From Nereida sp965655635 (lineage in GTDB: Bacteria > Pseudomonadota > Alphaproteobacteria > Rhodobacterales > Rhodobacteraceae), in assembly GCF_965655635.1 (NCBI RefSeq), contig NZ_CBFHHE010000007.1:1-64000 (forward strand): a stretch of 64,000 nt of DNA. Reading direction: 5' to 3'. A program made the translations under genes and the position numbers. Below are positions 25,607 through 34,645 of the stretch, in pieces. Every line of letters begins with the position of its first letter. Position 1 is the stretch's first letter. The notes below the pieces were generated by a model. That model had not been told where the DNA came from, searched no databases, and saw nothing but the letters and a program-made list of their open reading frames with translations.

Positions 25607-27226
25607 TCAGACCTCGGCCTCCATTTCAGCTGCGTCGCCTTCGCCCTCAACTTCATCAGTTTCAAGCTCTGTCGGATCAACCCAACCCAACATCACACGT
25701 GCGGTCATGATCATGTCTTGGGCTTCTTGCAAACTCACGTCGAACGGCTCAAGCGTGCCGTCATCCTTTGAACGCTCACCGTTCACGGTTGTCCAGCCAC
25801 CAGCAAGTTCCCAATCGGCGCAAGTTGCGAAGTCCTCAAGGGTTTTCACGTCATCATTTGCAAGCGCTTCGACCATTTGTGGCGTCAGACCATCAAACGA
25901 GATCAAGCTATCTTCAGCACCCAAGGCAATTGCATTCTCAAGCGCCTTTTTGTTGGCCGCTTCGATGTTGTCACGTGCGCGCGCCTGAAGCTCGGACGCA
26001 GTTGCTTCGTCCACACCATCAATAACCAGAAGCTCATCAACTTCGACGTAAGCAACTTCTTCAAGTGATGTGAAGCCTTCAGAAACAAGCAGTTGTGCGA
26101 AGAATTCGTCAACGTCCAGTGTTTCCATAAACAGCGCTGTACGCTCAGCGAATTCTGCCTGACGACGCTCAGATTCCTGTGCTTCGGTCAGAATATCAAT
26201 GTCGAGGTGTGTCAGTTGTGACGCAAGGCGTACGTTTTGACCACGGCGACCAATTGCCAGTGAAAGCTGCTCATCCGGCACAACAACTTCGATACGCTCG
26301 GCTTCCTCGTCAAGAACCACCTTAGTCACCTCAGCGGGCTGAAGCGCGTTCACGAGGAACGTTGGTTGATCGTCGTTCCATGGAATGATGTCGATTTTTT
26401 CACCCTGAAGCTCGTTCACAACTGCTTGGACACGGCTGCCGCGCATACCTACGCAAGCACCAACAGGGTCGATTGAGCCATCATATGAAATCACGGCAAT
26501 CTTCGCGCGCGAACCGGGATCACGGGCAACTGCCTTGATCTCGATGATGCCGTCATAAATTTCAGGCACTTCCATTTTGAACAGCTCTGCCATGAACTCG
26601 GGCGCAGTACGGCTAAGGAAAATCTGCGGGCCGCGCTGTTCGCGACGAACATCTTTGATGTAGCAACGGATGCGGTCGTTCGGGCGATAGCTTTCACGGC
26701 CAATCTTCTCGTTGCGGCGCAGAACGGCTTCGCCACTGCCCACATCAACGATGACGTTGCCGTACTCTTCACGCTTAACAAGCGCGTTGATGATTGTGCC
26801 TGCGCGGTCTTTGAATTCTTCGTACTGGCGGTCACGCTCAGCTTCGCGGACCTTCTGCAAAATAACCTGCTTGGCAGATTGCGCCGCGATACGGCCCATT
26901 TCAACAGGGGGTACTTCTTCGACCAGCTGTTGGCCGACCTCAGGGTTTTCCATGTACTGCTTGGCTTGTTCAACTGTGAACTCAGCTTGATAATTTTCAA
27001 GCTCTGCTTCCTCAACAACTGTCCTGACACGGGTGAATGCCGCACGGCCTGTCTTACGGTCGATGCTGACACGGATGTCCATTTCGGCGCCGTAACGTGA
27101 CTTTGCCGCACGCGCGAGGGATTCTTCCATGGCTTCGATGACGAGCGCAGGATCAATCATTTTCTCGCGGGCAACGGCCTCTGCGGTTTGCAAAAGCTCA
27201 AGCTGGTTCGCTGAGGTAATAGCCAT
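25607..27226 (-). CDS. nusA: Transcription termination/antitermination factor NusA
   Basis: 539 residues. An N-terminal RNA-polymerase-binding domain is followed by S1 (about 135-200), two KH domains (GACVGMRGSRVQAVV, then IGRRGQNVRLASQL) and C-terminal helix-hairpin-helix repeats ending in an acidic tail. It modulates pausing, intrinsic termination and rRNA antitermination. It starts one base after the rimP stop. Because the leader of this operon carries a terminator-like hairpin, NusA could control its own synthesis through it; that is inference. Confidence 0.97.
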   Translation of the reverse strand: MAITSANQLELLQTAEAVAREKMIDPALVIEAMEESLARAAKSRYGAEMDIRVSIDRKTGRAAFTRVRTVVEEAELENYQAEFTVEQAKQYMENPEVGQQLVEEVPPVEMGRIAAQSAKQVILQKVREAERDRQYEEFKDRAGTIINALVKREEYGNVIVDVGSGEAVLRRNEKIGRESYRPNDRIRCYIKDVRREQRGPQIFLSRTAPEFMAELFKMEVPEIYDGIIEIKAVARDPGSRAKIAVISYDGSIDPVGACVGMRGSRVQAVVNELQGEKIDIIPWNDDQPTFLVNALQPAEVTKVVLDEEAERIEVVVPDEQLSLAIGRRGQNVRLASQLTHLDIDILTEAQESERRQAEFAERTALFMETLDVDEFFAQLLVSEGFTSLEEVAYVEVDELLVIDGVDEATASELQARARDNIEAANKKALENAIALGAEDSLISFDGLTPQMVEALANDDVKTLEDFATCADWELAGGWTTVNGERSKDDGTLEPFDVSLQEAQDMIMTARVMLGWVDPTELETDEVEGEGDAAEMEAEV

Positions 27227-27808
27227 TTATACGTTTCCTTCTTCTTCACCGTCGATGATAGTTTCCACCTCATCGAATTGTGTCTCATCAATGTGACCCG
27301 CGTCTTTGCGGCCCTTCAGGACCTCGCGGATAAGATCGTCAGTCAAAATAAGTTTTGCATCCGACAGCCAATCGAACTTGAGCCCGATCGTGCCTTCTTC
27401 AATGGTGATCAAAACCTCGTCACCCTCAACGCCCGCAAGCTCACCCTTAAAGCGGCGGCGTCCGTCAATCAGTTCATCGGTCTCGATGCGGACCTCATAG
27501 CCCTCCCAAAGCGCAAAATCTTTCAAGCGCGTCAGTGGGCGGTCAATACCAGGGCTGGAGACTTCAAGCGCGTAGGCATCCAGAATTGGATCCTCAACAT
27601 CAAGGGTCGCGCTTACTTCGGTGCTGATCTTGGCGCAGTCATCCACCTCAATGGTACCATCAGGTTTTTGCGCCATGATCTGCAATGTTGTCTGCTTGCC
27701 GCTCATCAATCGCACGCGCACCAGCTCATACCCCAAGTCTTCGATGACAGGTGCAATGATCTCGGCAAGTCGGCGATCAATCGCTGCTTTTGCAATCAGG
27801 TCATTCAT
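27227..27808 (-). CDS. rimP: Ribosome maturation factor RimP
   Basis: 193 residues with the RimP N-domain (APVIEDLGYELVRVRL), the SSPGIDRPL motif and an Sm-like C-domain. It helps assemble the 30S subunit. Start codon choice is open: ATG at 27808 matches the family N-terminus (NDLIAKAAIDRRL), ATG at 27826 follows TTAGGGCG very closely, and GTG at 27844 touches the T run of the leader hairpin. I use 27808. It leads the operon rimP-nusA-ylxR-infB. Confidence 0.93.
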   Translation of the reverse strand: MNDLIAKAAIDRRLAEIIAPVIEDLGYELVRVRLMSGKQTTLQIMAQKPDGTIEVDDCAKISTEVSATLDVEDPILDAYALEVSSPGIDRPLTRLKDFALWEGYEVRIETDELIDGRRRFKGELAGVEGDEVLITIEEGTIGLKFDWLSDAKLILTDDLIREVLKGRKDAGHIDETQFDEVETIIDGEEEGNV

Positions 27809-27843
27809 TGGTTCGTATACTTTCATCGCCCTAACTGTGGGCA

Positions 27844-27868
27844 CAAAAAAACGGGCGCACGGCCCGTT
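27844..27868 (-). promoter_or_regulatory. Terminator-like hairpin in the rimP-nusA-infB leader (possible attenuator)
   Basis: On the minus strand AACGGGC, loop CGTGC, GCCCGTT is followed directly by a run of seven T residues. The 7-base stem plus T run is the form of an intrinsic terminator, yet it stands only 18-36 bases before the rimP start and downstream of the likely promoter. A second small hairpin, GCCC ACAGTTA GGGC, follows and could mask the ribosome-binding site. This suggests conditional termination of the operon that encodes NusA. Regulation is inferred; the structure is seen. Confidence 0.65.
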
Positions 27869-27921
27869 GTATCGCTTCGGTGGATGTTAGGTTTGGACCC
27901 CAACAAGCCGCTGTTAAGAGG

Positions 27922-27950
27922 CGTATAGGCACAAAAGCACTAAACTGCAA
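27922..27950 (-). promoter_or_regulatory. Putative sigma-70 promoter of the rimP operon
   Basis: On the minus strand TTGCAG (27945-27950), a 17-base spacer, then TATACG (27922-27927). Four of six positions match each consensus hexamer and the spacing is ideal. Transcription would start near 27915, giving a leader of about 110 bases that includes the hairpin at 27844-27868. Confidence 0.5.
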
Positions 27951-27988
27951 GTAAAATGGTGTGATGCTTATTTAGCGATACTCAAGAC

Positions 27989-28015
27989 AAAAACGCCCCG
28001 CCAAGTGGCGGGGCG
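27989..28015 (-). terminator. Intrinsic terminator after the peptide ABC operon
   Basis: A perfect 9-base stem, CGCCCCGCC with GGCGGGGCG (minus-strand loop ACTT), followed by five T residues on the minus strand. It lies 27 bases past the stop of the substrate-binding protein gene and insulates the rimP operon from it. Confidence 0.88.
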
Positions 28016-28041
28016 CAATTGTTAGTTTAGGGATACGTGCG

Positions 28042-29586
28042 TTACGCGAACCACCAACGCTCTACCAGACGCGAGCTATCCATCTGGAAGACGTTACCAA
28101 TGGTACCAGAGTTGGTCAGTTTAGTGCTGTGCGCATCGACGTAGTTTGCATACATCGGAATAACAGTCGCACCATCAACAGACATGATCTGCTGCATTTC
28201 GCCGTACATATCGCGACGCTTATCGCTATCAAGCTCGGCACGCGCCGTCAGGAGCAGCTCTTGGAAACGGCTGTTGTCCCACTTGCTGTCCCACCACGGC
28301 ACACCTGCTTCGTATGCAGTTGAGAACATCCAGTCCTCGGTTGAGCGGCCGGACCAGTAGCAGGCACACCATGCCTTTTTCATCCAGACGTTTGACCAAT
28401 ATCCATCGTCAGGCTCTTGGATCACATCAATGTTGATACCTGCAGCTTTAGCAGAAGCTTGATACAGCTGAGCCGCATCAACCGCGCCGGCAAATGCTGC
28501 GTTTGCTGCAGAAAGCTGAACAGTCAAACCATCAAGGCCGGCCTCTTTAATAAGGCTTTTCGCTTTATCAGGATCGTATGCGTTCTGCGCAAGACTATCG
28601 TTGAAGTATTGGTTGGCAGGCCCGATCGGGTGGTCGTTTGCAACACGGCCGTGGCCAAGCAAAATCTTATCGACCATCTCTTGGCGGTTGATCGAATGCT
28701 TAAGCGCCTGACGGACCTTCACGTTATCAAAAGGTGACAGGTTGGCTAGCATCGGAAACGTATAGTGCTGGTTGCCGGTCACCTCAAAAATATTGACCGT
28801 TGGGTTGGCGCGCAAAAGTGGCTCTGTCTTGAAGTCAACGCGGTTCACCGCATCCACCTGACCCGTCATCAACGCATTCATACGCGCAGAGGAATCGTTA
28901 ATTGCGACTGCTTCAACGCCGTCGAACCAACCTGCACTACCATCTTTGTAGTGGCTATCCACACGGCTCAACAATGCGCGAACACCGGGGTCAAAGCTCT
29001 CGACTTTGTACATACCCGTACCAATACCCTTGGCGATTGCTTCTTCGACCTGACCGGCCGGATACATCACGATGTGATAATCAGACAGCAGGAACGGGAA
29101 GTCAGCATTACCAGCTCCAAGGGTAAAGACGATCTCGTGATCGTTGATCTTTTCCATGTTCGTGATCGCAGAAACAATCGGCTGAGCCGCAGACTTCGCA
29201 CCCTCAGCCACGTGCATATTCAACGATTCAATCACATCATCAGCGCCAAACGCTTTGCCGTTGTGGAACGTCACACCTTTGCGCAGTTTGAAGTTCCATA
29301 CTTTGGCGTCTGCTGACGCGTCCCAGCTCTCGGCAAGCTCGCCTTTCAACTGGCCGTCCGCACCTACTTCGGTAAGGCAATCGAATACGGCGCCGTGCGC
29401 CATCATGACCATAAAGCTGTCAGAATGCGTACGCGCGTCCCAGCTGTCAGATGTGTTGGCACCCGCAATCCCAAGGCGCAGCGTGCCGCCCTTTTTTGCT
29501 TCGGCGCGCGCGGGCACACCTGTGGCGGCCAGCATACTTGCGGCAACACCCGTCTTTAGAAGTCCGCGTCTACTTAGTCCTGACAT
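28042..29586 (-). CDS. Peptide-type ABC transporter substrate-binding protein (SBP family 5)
   Basis: 514 residues. A twin-arginine signal (SRRGLLKTGVAASML, ending ARA) suggests export through Tat. The mature part is a family 5 solute-binding protein (SWDASADAKVWNFKLRKGVTF is the family signature region). The substrate is probably a peptide or a similar charged small molecule and cannot be told from sequence. GGGAAAGAG precedes the ATG. It is the last gene of permease-permease-ATPase-binding protein and is followed by a terminator. Confidence 0.92.
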   Translation of the reverse strand: MSGLSRRGLLKTGVAASMLAATGVPARAEAKKGGTLRLGIAGANTSDSWDARTHSDSFMVMMAHGAVFDCLTEVGADGQLKGELAESWDASADAKVWNFKLRKGVTFHNGKAFGADDVIESLNMHVAEGAKSAAQPIVSAITNMEKINDHEIVFTLGAGNADFPFLLSDYHIVMYPAGQVEEAIAKGIGTGMYKVESFDPGVRALLSRVDSHYKDGSAGWFDGVEAVAINDSSARMNALMTGQVDAVNRVDFKTEPLLRANPTVNIFEVTGNQHYTFPMLANLSPFDNVKVRQALKHSINRQEMVDKILLGHGRVANDHPIGPANQYFNDSLAQNAYDPDKAKSLIKEAGLDGLTVQLSAANAAFAGAVDAAQLYQASAKAAGINIDVIQEPDDGYWSNVWMKKAWCACYWSGRSTEDWMFSTAYEAGVPWWDSKWDNSRFQELLLTARAELDSDKRRDMYGEMQQIMSVDGATVIPMYANYVDAHSTKLTNSGTIGNVFQMDSSRLVERWWFA

Positions 29587-29667
29587 ATTCTCTTTCCCTT
29601 CGTTGAACAGTTTATCGAGTTTTCATAGGCGGGGTCGGCCCACTCTCACTTAACTTTATTAGATCGC

Positions 29668-31311
29668 CTACATTTTACCGACGGCAGCATCACCAATATT
29701 TTCCATGCCGCGTTCCTCAAGCAGATTGGTCAGCCAATCAGGATCCATTTCGGGCACAGATGACAGCAGCAAATCCGTGTATGGGTGATGCGGCGGCTGA
29801 AACATCTCTGCTTTAGGCCCCTGCTCCACAACACGGCCATCCTTCATAACAACAACTTCATCAGCAATAGATTTCACAGTAGCAAGATCATGCGTAATGA
29901 ACATGTAAGTCAAGCCAAGCGTATCTTGCAGATCAGCAAGTAATCGCAAAATACCCTCGGCAACCAATTGATCCAGCGCGCTTGTAACCTCATCACAAAT
30001 GATGAATTTTGGCTCAGCCGCAAGCGCACGAGCAATTCCAACGCGCTGTTTTTGACCGCCAGACAGCTCGGACGGTAAGCGGTCACGATACTGTGATGGC
30101 TCCAATTCGATCTGCGTCAGCAACTCATCCACGCGTTTGGTTTTTGCACGGCCAGTCAGGCCAATGTAAAACTGCACAGGACGACCAATAATTTCTGCGA
30201 TCGTTTTGCGCGGATTAAGCGCCGTATCTGCCATTTGATAAATCATCTGAGCTTGGCGCAACTGCATCTTATCGCGCTGCTTATATGAAGCGGGCAGTTG
30301 CGCACCATCAAACTCAACGTGACCCTGTCGTGGGGCGAGTAGGCCAGTAATGCAGCGCGCCGCTGTTGATTTACCTGATCCAGATTCGCCCACCACCGCC
30401 ACCGTGCGACCAGCGTGCATATCGAAACTAACGTCGCTCAAAACATCAACCTTGCCGTACGCCGCCGTGACGCCGCACACCGAGACAACAGGCGTCGCGC
30501 CAATATTAACAGCGGGCTTTGCGGGGCGCTCAAAACTGCGGACGGCCCAAAGTGACTTCGTGTAGTCTTCTTGCGGGTTGGCCAGCATTTCACGGGTATC
30601 TGCGGTTTCAATCTCATCGCCGCGCAGCAAAACCTTAACCCGATCTGCCATCTGCGCCACGACTGCCAAATCATGCGTAATATAAATCGCGGCTGTATCA
30701 AAATCCTCAACGATCTTGCGAATGGCCGCCAAGACCTCAATCTGCGTGGTTACATCAAGGGCAGTTGTCGGCTCATCAAAAATTATCAAATCAGGACGGC
30801 AGGCCATGGCCATGGCTGTCATTGCCCGCTGCAACTGACCACCTGAAACCTGATGCGGATATCGGAAGCCGATTTCATGAGGATTGGGAAGGCGCAAACG
30901 CTCATAAAGCTGTATCGCATCTTCTGAACTTTCTGCGCGCGCCATAACGCGGTGCTGGATGGGTGCCTCTGTGTGCTGATCAATGATCTTATGCGCAGGG
31001 TTAAAGCTGGCGGCAGCAGACTGTGCAACATAGGCGATACGCTTACCAAGCAACCCGCGTTTTACATCTGCGGATGCTGAGACCAGATCGATGCCATCAA
31101 AATTAACCGAACCAGATGAAATGCGGCACCCATCACGAGTATACCCCATTGCAGCAAGTCCAAGCGTGGATTTACCCGCGCCACTTTCACCAATTAGGCC
31201 AAGAACTTCACCGCGTTTAAGGCTGAGGTTCACACCGTTGATAATGGGCGACCACACCTCATCACTGCGGCCTTCGATATAGATATCATTGATCGTTAGA
31301 AGATTACTCAT
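29668..31311 (-). CDS. Peptide-type ABC transporter, double ATPase
   Basis: 547 residues with two complete ABC domains in one chain, equivalent to DppD plus DppF. The first has GESGAGKST, VSGGQLQRAM and LIIFDEPTTALD; the second has GESGSGKST, LSGGQKQRVG and FIICDEVTSALD. It energises uptake with the two permeases upstream. The ATG overlaps the stop of the preceding permease by four bases (ATGA), so it is translationally coupled. About 80 bases separate it from the binding-protein gene. Confidence 0.95.
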   Translation of the reverse strand: MSNLLTINDIYIEGRSDEVWSPIINGVNLSLKRGEVLGLIGESGAGKSTLGLAAMGYTRDGCRISSGSVNFDGIDLVSASADVKRGLLGKRIAYVAQSAAASFNPAHKIIDQHTEAPIQHRVMARAESSEDAIQLYERLRLPNPHEIGFRYPHQVSGGQLQRAMTAMAMACRPDLIIFDEPTTALDVTTQIEVLAAIRKIVEDFDTAAIYITHDLAVVAQMADRVKVLLRGDEIETADTREMLANPQEDYTKSLWAVRSFERPAKPAVNIGATPVVSVCGVTAAYGKVDVLSDVSFDMHAGRTVAVVGESGSGKSTAARCITGLLAPRQGHVEFDGAQLPASYKQRDKMQLRQAQMIYQMADTALNPRKTIAEIIGRPVQFYIGLTGRAKTKRVDELLTQIELEPSQYRDRLPSELSGGQKQRVGIARALAAEPKFIICDEVTSALDQLVAEGILRLLADLQDTLGLTYMFITHDLATVKSIADEVVVMKDGRVVEQGPKAEMFQPPHHPYTDLLLSSVPEMDPDWLTNLLEERGMENIGDAAVGKM

Positions 31312-32513
31312 GACTTCAGCCCCGACGATCTGTGAAGCATCCAGTCCACCACGAAATTCACAGCAACCGTTAGCAACGCAATTGCACCAGCCGCCAAGAG
31401 GGGTGCTGCCGCTACCTGTGGCGCAAAGGCGGCGAAGTTGATGAACTGCGCCAAATCACGGACCATCGTACCCCAGTCAGCAAGAGGTGGCTGAATCCCG
31501 ACGCCAAGGAACGACAGCGATGCAATGGTAAGAAACACGAAACAAAACCGCAGACCAAACTCGGCCAAAAGAGGCGCAGTGGCGTTAGGCAAAATCTCTT
31601 TAAAGATCAGGTAGCCCATGCCCTCGCCGCGCAATTTTGCGGCCTCTATGTAATCCATAACGACGATGTTGTAGCCAACCGCGCGCGCCAAGCGGTACAC
31701 CCGCGTGCTGTCGATGACGGCGATGATCACAACCATGAACAATGTCAGCGGTATACCCAAACGCGGCGCCCAAACGGCCGCGATGGTCATCAAAAGAAGC
31801 GCAAAAATAAGTGATGGAATTGCCATCAACACGTCCACCGCACGGGACATGATTTGATCAAACCATCCGCCAAGAACCGCCGCCAGAAAACCAAGCGAGC
31901 CACCAAGGAAAAAAGCCAAAAGCGAGGTGACGAATGCGATGCCAACTGTGTTCTGCGCGCCATAGATCAAACGGCTCAACAAATCGCGACCCAACTGATC
32001 GGTACCAAGGGGAAAATCAGGGTTGCCGCCAATGTCAGGGTTTCCGCCCGGTACAATATTAGCCGCGACGCCCTGAATGATTTCATCCTGACCGTACGGC
32101 GCAATGACCCCTGCAAAAATTGCAGCGATAGAATAGAGGATGATCATCAAGATGCCGAAGGACGCGGTCAATGGCATCTGACGGAACAACTTACGCGATC
32201 CATTGGTGCCGATGCTGCGCCCAACAACACGGAATAACCACGCCGCAATAGTAAACAGCACAAAGGCCTCCATCGCCTTGCCGGCAAAGAAGTACTTATT
32301 GGCAACCAACGGATCCGCATCACGCGACAACGCATAAAGCCAAATCGCGCCCATGATCGCAACCAAACCAAAAATATAGCCGAACGCAGTCGCATAAGGC
32401 ATGTCGCGAAACACAGGCTCATTTGGTTTCAGCGCACGTGCAACTGCACGGAAAGCCCATGCGAAAATCGCCATGCCAACAAAAAACAGAAACACAGTCA
32501 CGAAACCGCTCAT
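31308..32513 (-). CDS. Peptide-type ABC transporter permease, DppC-like
   Basis: 401 residues, longer than usual because of an N-terminal part with three extra hydrophobic segments before the typical DppC start (FGILMIILYSIAAIFAGVIAPY). The permease EAA-like loop reads EAAKLRGEGMGYLIFKEILP. It forms the membrane channel with the DppB-like partner. It overlaps both neighbours by four bases. The long N-terminus is seen directly; its role is unknown. Confidence 0.92.
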   Translation of the reverse strand: MSGFVTVFLFFVGMAIFAWAFRAVARALKPNEPVFRDMPYATAFGYIFGLVAIMGAIWLYALSRDADPLVANKYFFAGKAMEAFVLFTIAAWLFRVVGRSIGTNGSRKLFRQMPLTASFGILMIILYSIAAIFAGVIAPYGQDEIIQGVAANIVPGGNPDIGGNPDFPLGTDQLGRDLLSRLIYGAQNTVGIAFVTSLLAFFLGGSLGFLAAVLGGWFDQIMSRAVDVLMAIPSLIFALLLMTIAAVWAPRLGIPLTLFMVVIIAVIDSTRVYRLARAVGYNIVVMDYIEAAKLRGEGMGYLIFKEILPNATAPLLAEFGLRFCFVFLTIASLSFLGVGIQPPLADWGTMVRDLAQFINFAAFAPQVAAAPLLAAGAIALLTVAVNFVVDWMLHRSSGLKS

Positions 32514-33553
32514 TTTGGATGCCTTAGACGTGGATTGGATAAGATCGACATAATGTCAGCCGCGAGGTTAAGCAGAATATAAGCCCCTGCGAAAATCAGA
32601 CAGCACGCCTGCACAACGGGTATGTCACGCAACTTCACACTATCGACGAACAGTTGGCCAATACCCGGATAGACAAAAACAGTCTCGACGACGACGACGC
32701 CAGTAATAAGATAGGCAAGGTTAAGCGCGACCACATTGATAATCGGCGCAAGTGCGTTGGGAAGCGCGTGCTTAACGATTACACGCATCGAACTGATGCC
32801 CTTAAGGCGCGCCATCTCGATGTAAGGCGAGGCCAGCAAATTGATAATAGCGGCCCGCGTCATCCGCATCATATGGGCCGTAACAATCAGTGTAAGCGTA
32901 AGCGCGGGCAACAAAGTGCGCTCAAGGCGCTCAGAAAAGCTGATCCCATCAAAGATATTCGAAAGGGACGGGAGGATCGGGTTCAGCACCGCAAGAGCCA
33001 GGATCAACACATATGCCAAGAAAAACTCGGGGCTAGAGATGCTGGACAGCGTGAAAATGTTGGCCGCCCGATCAAAAATAGTCTCGCGGTAGAGCGCCGC
33101 AAGCACGCCCAGAAAAACCGCAAGCGGCACAGCAGTCATCGCTGTCACACCTGCCAAAAACATCGTGTTTTCAAAACGCGGAGCAATAGTTTGTGCGACT
33201 GTACCAAGACCTGATCCTGCATCGCTACCAACAAAGCTGCTGAAGTTAGCGGCAGCAAAACTTGTACCTAGATCACCGCGTACTGCACCGGACAGCCAAT
33301 CAAGATAACGGACAAAAAACGGCTGATCCAAACCTAAGTCTTTGCGGATCGCCTCAACGGCGTCTTTGGTCGCTCCCTGACCCAAAATGCTTTGAGCAAA
33401 ATCACCAGGGAGTAAATTAACTGCGGTAAAAATAACAATTGAGACAACGAACAGCGTCACAAGACCAAGGCCAAGCCGCTGTAAAATAATTTTTGAAACG
33501 CTTCCCAACCTGGTCCCCAACAATGACGAGCGTACGCGCGCCCAGGTGACCAA
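32510..33553 (-). CDS. Peptide-type ABC transporter permease, DppB-like
   Basis: About 347 residues. It has the DppB N-terminal helix (LGLGLVTLFVVSIVIFTAVN), the LLPGD motif and the coupling-loop motif ARLKGISSMRVIVKHALPNA. No ATG lies at the front: the frame opens at TTG 33553, and a second TTG at 33508 follows GGGGACCAGG and would fit the usual family length better. The start is therefore uncertain by 15 codons. First gene of the importer operon. The gap of about 40 bases to pip upstream suggests they may share a transcript. Confidence 0.9.
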   Translation of the reverse strand: MVTWARVRSSLLGTRLGSVSKIILQRLGLGLVTLFVVSIVIFTAVNLLPGDFAQSILGQGATKDAVEAIRKDLGLDQPFFVRYLDWLSGAVRGDLGTSFAAANFSSFVGSDAGSGLGTVAQTIAPRFENTMFLAGVTAMTAVPLAVFLGVLAALYRETIFDRAANIFTLSSISSPEFFLAYVLILALAVLNPILPSLSNIFDGISFSERLERTLLPALTLTLIVTAHMMRMTRAAIINLLASPYIEMARLKGISSMRVIVKHALPNALAPIINVVALNLAYLITGVVVVETVFVYPGIGQLFVDSVKLRDIPVVQACCLIFAGAYILLNLAADIMSILSNPRLRHPK

Positions 33554-33595
33554 ATTAAGGAAAATAGAAATCGTGTAAAGGCTTAACGCCCGCGC

Positions 33596-34573
33596 CTAGG
33601 CAAGCCTGGTCGCCAAACGGTCCATCGTTCGCACCAATTCCTCGCTGATGCCCGCCTCTGAAAGCGCGTGTCCTGCGCGCGCAATCAGCTTGAGCTCTGC
33701 CTCAGGCCAGTTTTGGGCCAACTTATAGGCTGACGTCGGCGGGCAGATCATATCATATCTACCTTGTACGATTATCGCCGGAATACCGCGCAGCTTGTCC
33801 ATGTTGTCAAGAATTTGATGGTTCTCACCCAAAAAACCCGCGTTCATGAAGTAGTGATTTTCGAGCCTTGAGAAAGCACGGGCATATTCGGCTGGCGCGT
33901 CACTACCGGCACCCTCGTTCATGATGCTGGCCAATGCATTTTCCCAAGCAGCCCAAGCGCGCGCATAGCGCACCTCAGTGGCGTGATTGTCCGAAAAAAG
34001 GCGCTTGTGATACGCGCCAATCATGTCTGCGCGCTCTTCTTCGGGAACGAGATTCTCAAAAGGTGCCCAAAGATCAGGGAAGAACATCGCAGCGCCGCCA
34101 CCGTAAAACCAATCAAGTTCGGCACGGGTCATCAAAAATACACCGCGTAAAATAAGTGCCTTCGCGCGATCAGGGTGTGCTTGCGCATAAATCAATGACA
34201 GCGTCGCGCCCCAGCTACCGCCAAACACTACCCAACGCTCAATATCCAAAGTTTCACGTATAAGCTCAATGTCGCGCACCAAGTGCCACGTTGTATTATC
34301 CTCGACGCTGGCGTGAGGTCTTGACCGCCCACACCCTCGCTGATCAAACAAAATAATACGATACTGTGCGGGGTCAAAATACCGCCGCATCGTAGGACTA
34401 CATCCACCACCCGGACCACCGTGCAACACAACGACAGGTATGCCATCGGGGTTTCCGCACTGCTCCATATAGACAGAATGGCCGTCGCCAACGTCCAGCA
34501 TCCGTTGATCAAACGGTGCAAGCGCCGGATAAAGGTGCGACAAGGCGCGGCGGGGGGATACGTTTCTGTCCAT
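33596..34573 (-). CDS. pip: Proline iminopeptidase
   Basis: 325 residues of the alpha/beta-hydrolase fold. The oxyanion motif is HGGPGGG, the nucleophile serine is in GGSWGATL, and the acid and histidine lie near QGRYDMICP and AGHALSE. It removes N-terminal proline from peptides in the cytoplasm. The ATG at 34573 is preferred over an upstream extension because the family begins MDRNVSPRRALSHLYP-like and AGG lies ahead. Its position just upstream of a peptide-type importer suggests joint use of proline-containing peptides; that is inference from context. Confidence 0.93.
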   Translation of the reverse strand: MDRNVSPRRALSHLYPALAPFDQRMLDVGDGHSVYMEQCGNPDGIPVVVLHGGPGGGCSPTMRRYFDPAQYRIILFDQRGCGRSRPHASVEDNTTWHLVRDIELIRETLDIERWVVFGGSWGATLSLIYAQAHPDRAKALILRGVFLMTRAELDWFYGGGAAMFFPDLWAPFENLVPEEERADMIGAYHKRLFSDNHATEVRYARAWAAWENALASIMNEGAGSDAPAEYARAFSRLENHYFMNAGFLGENHQILDNMDKLRGIPAIIVQGRYDMICPPTSAYKLAQNWPEAELKLIARAGHALSEAGISEELVRTMDRLATRLA

Positions 34574-34645
34574 GAATGACCTATATAACCCAAAAGAGCG
34601 CCGAAACATCCGGTGCGCCATGTTTTTTTGTCATAGAGGCACATC

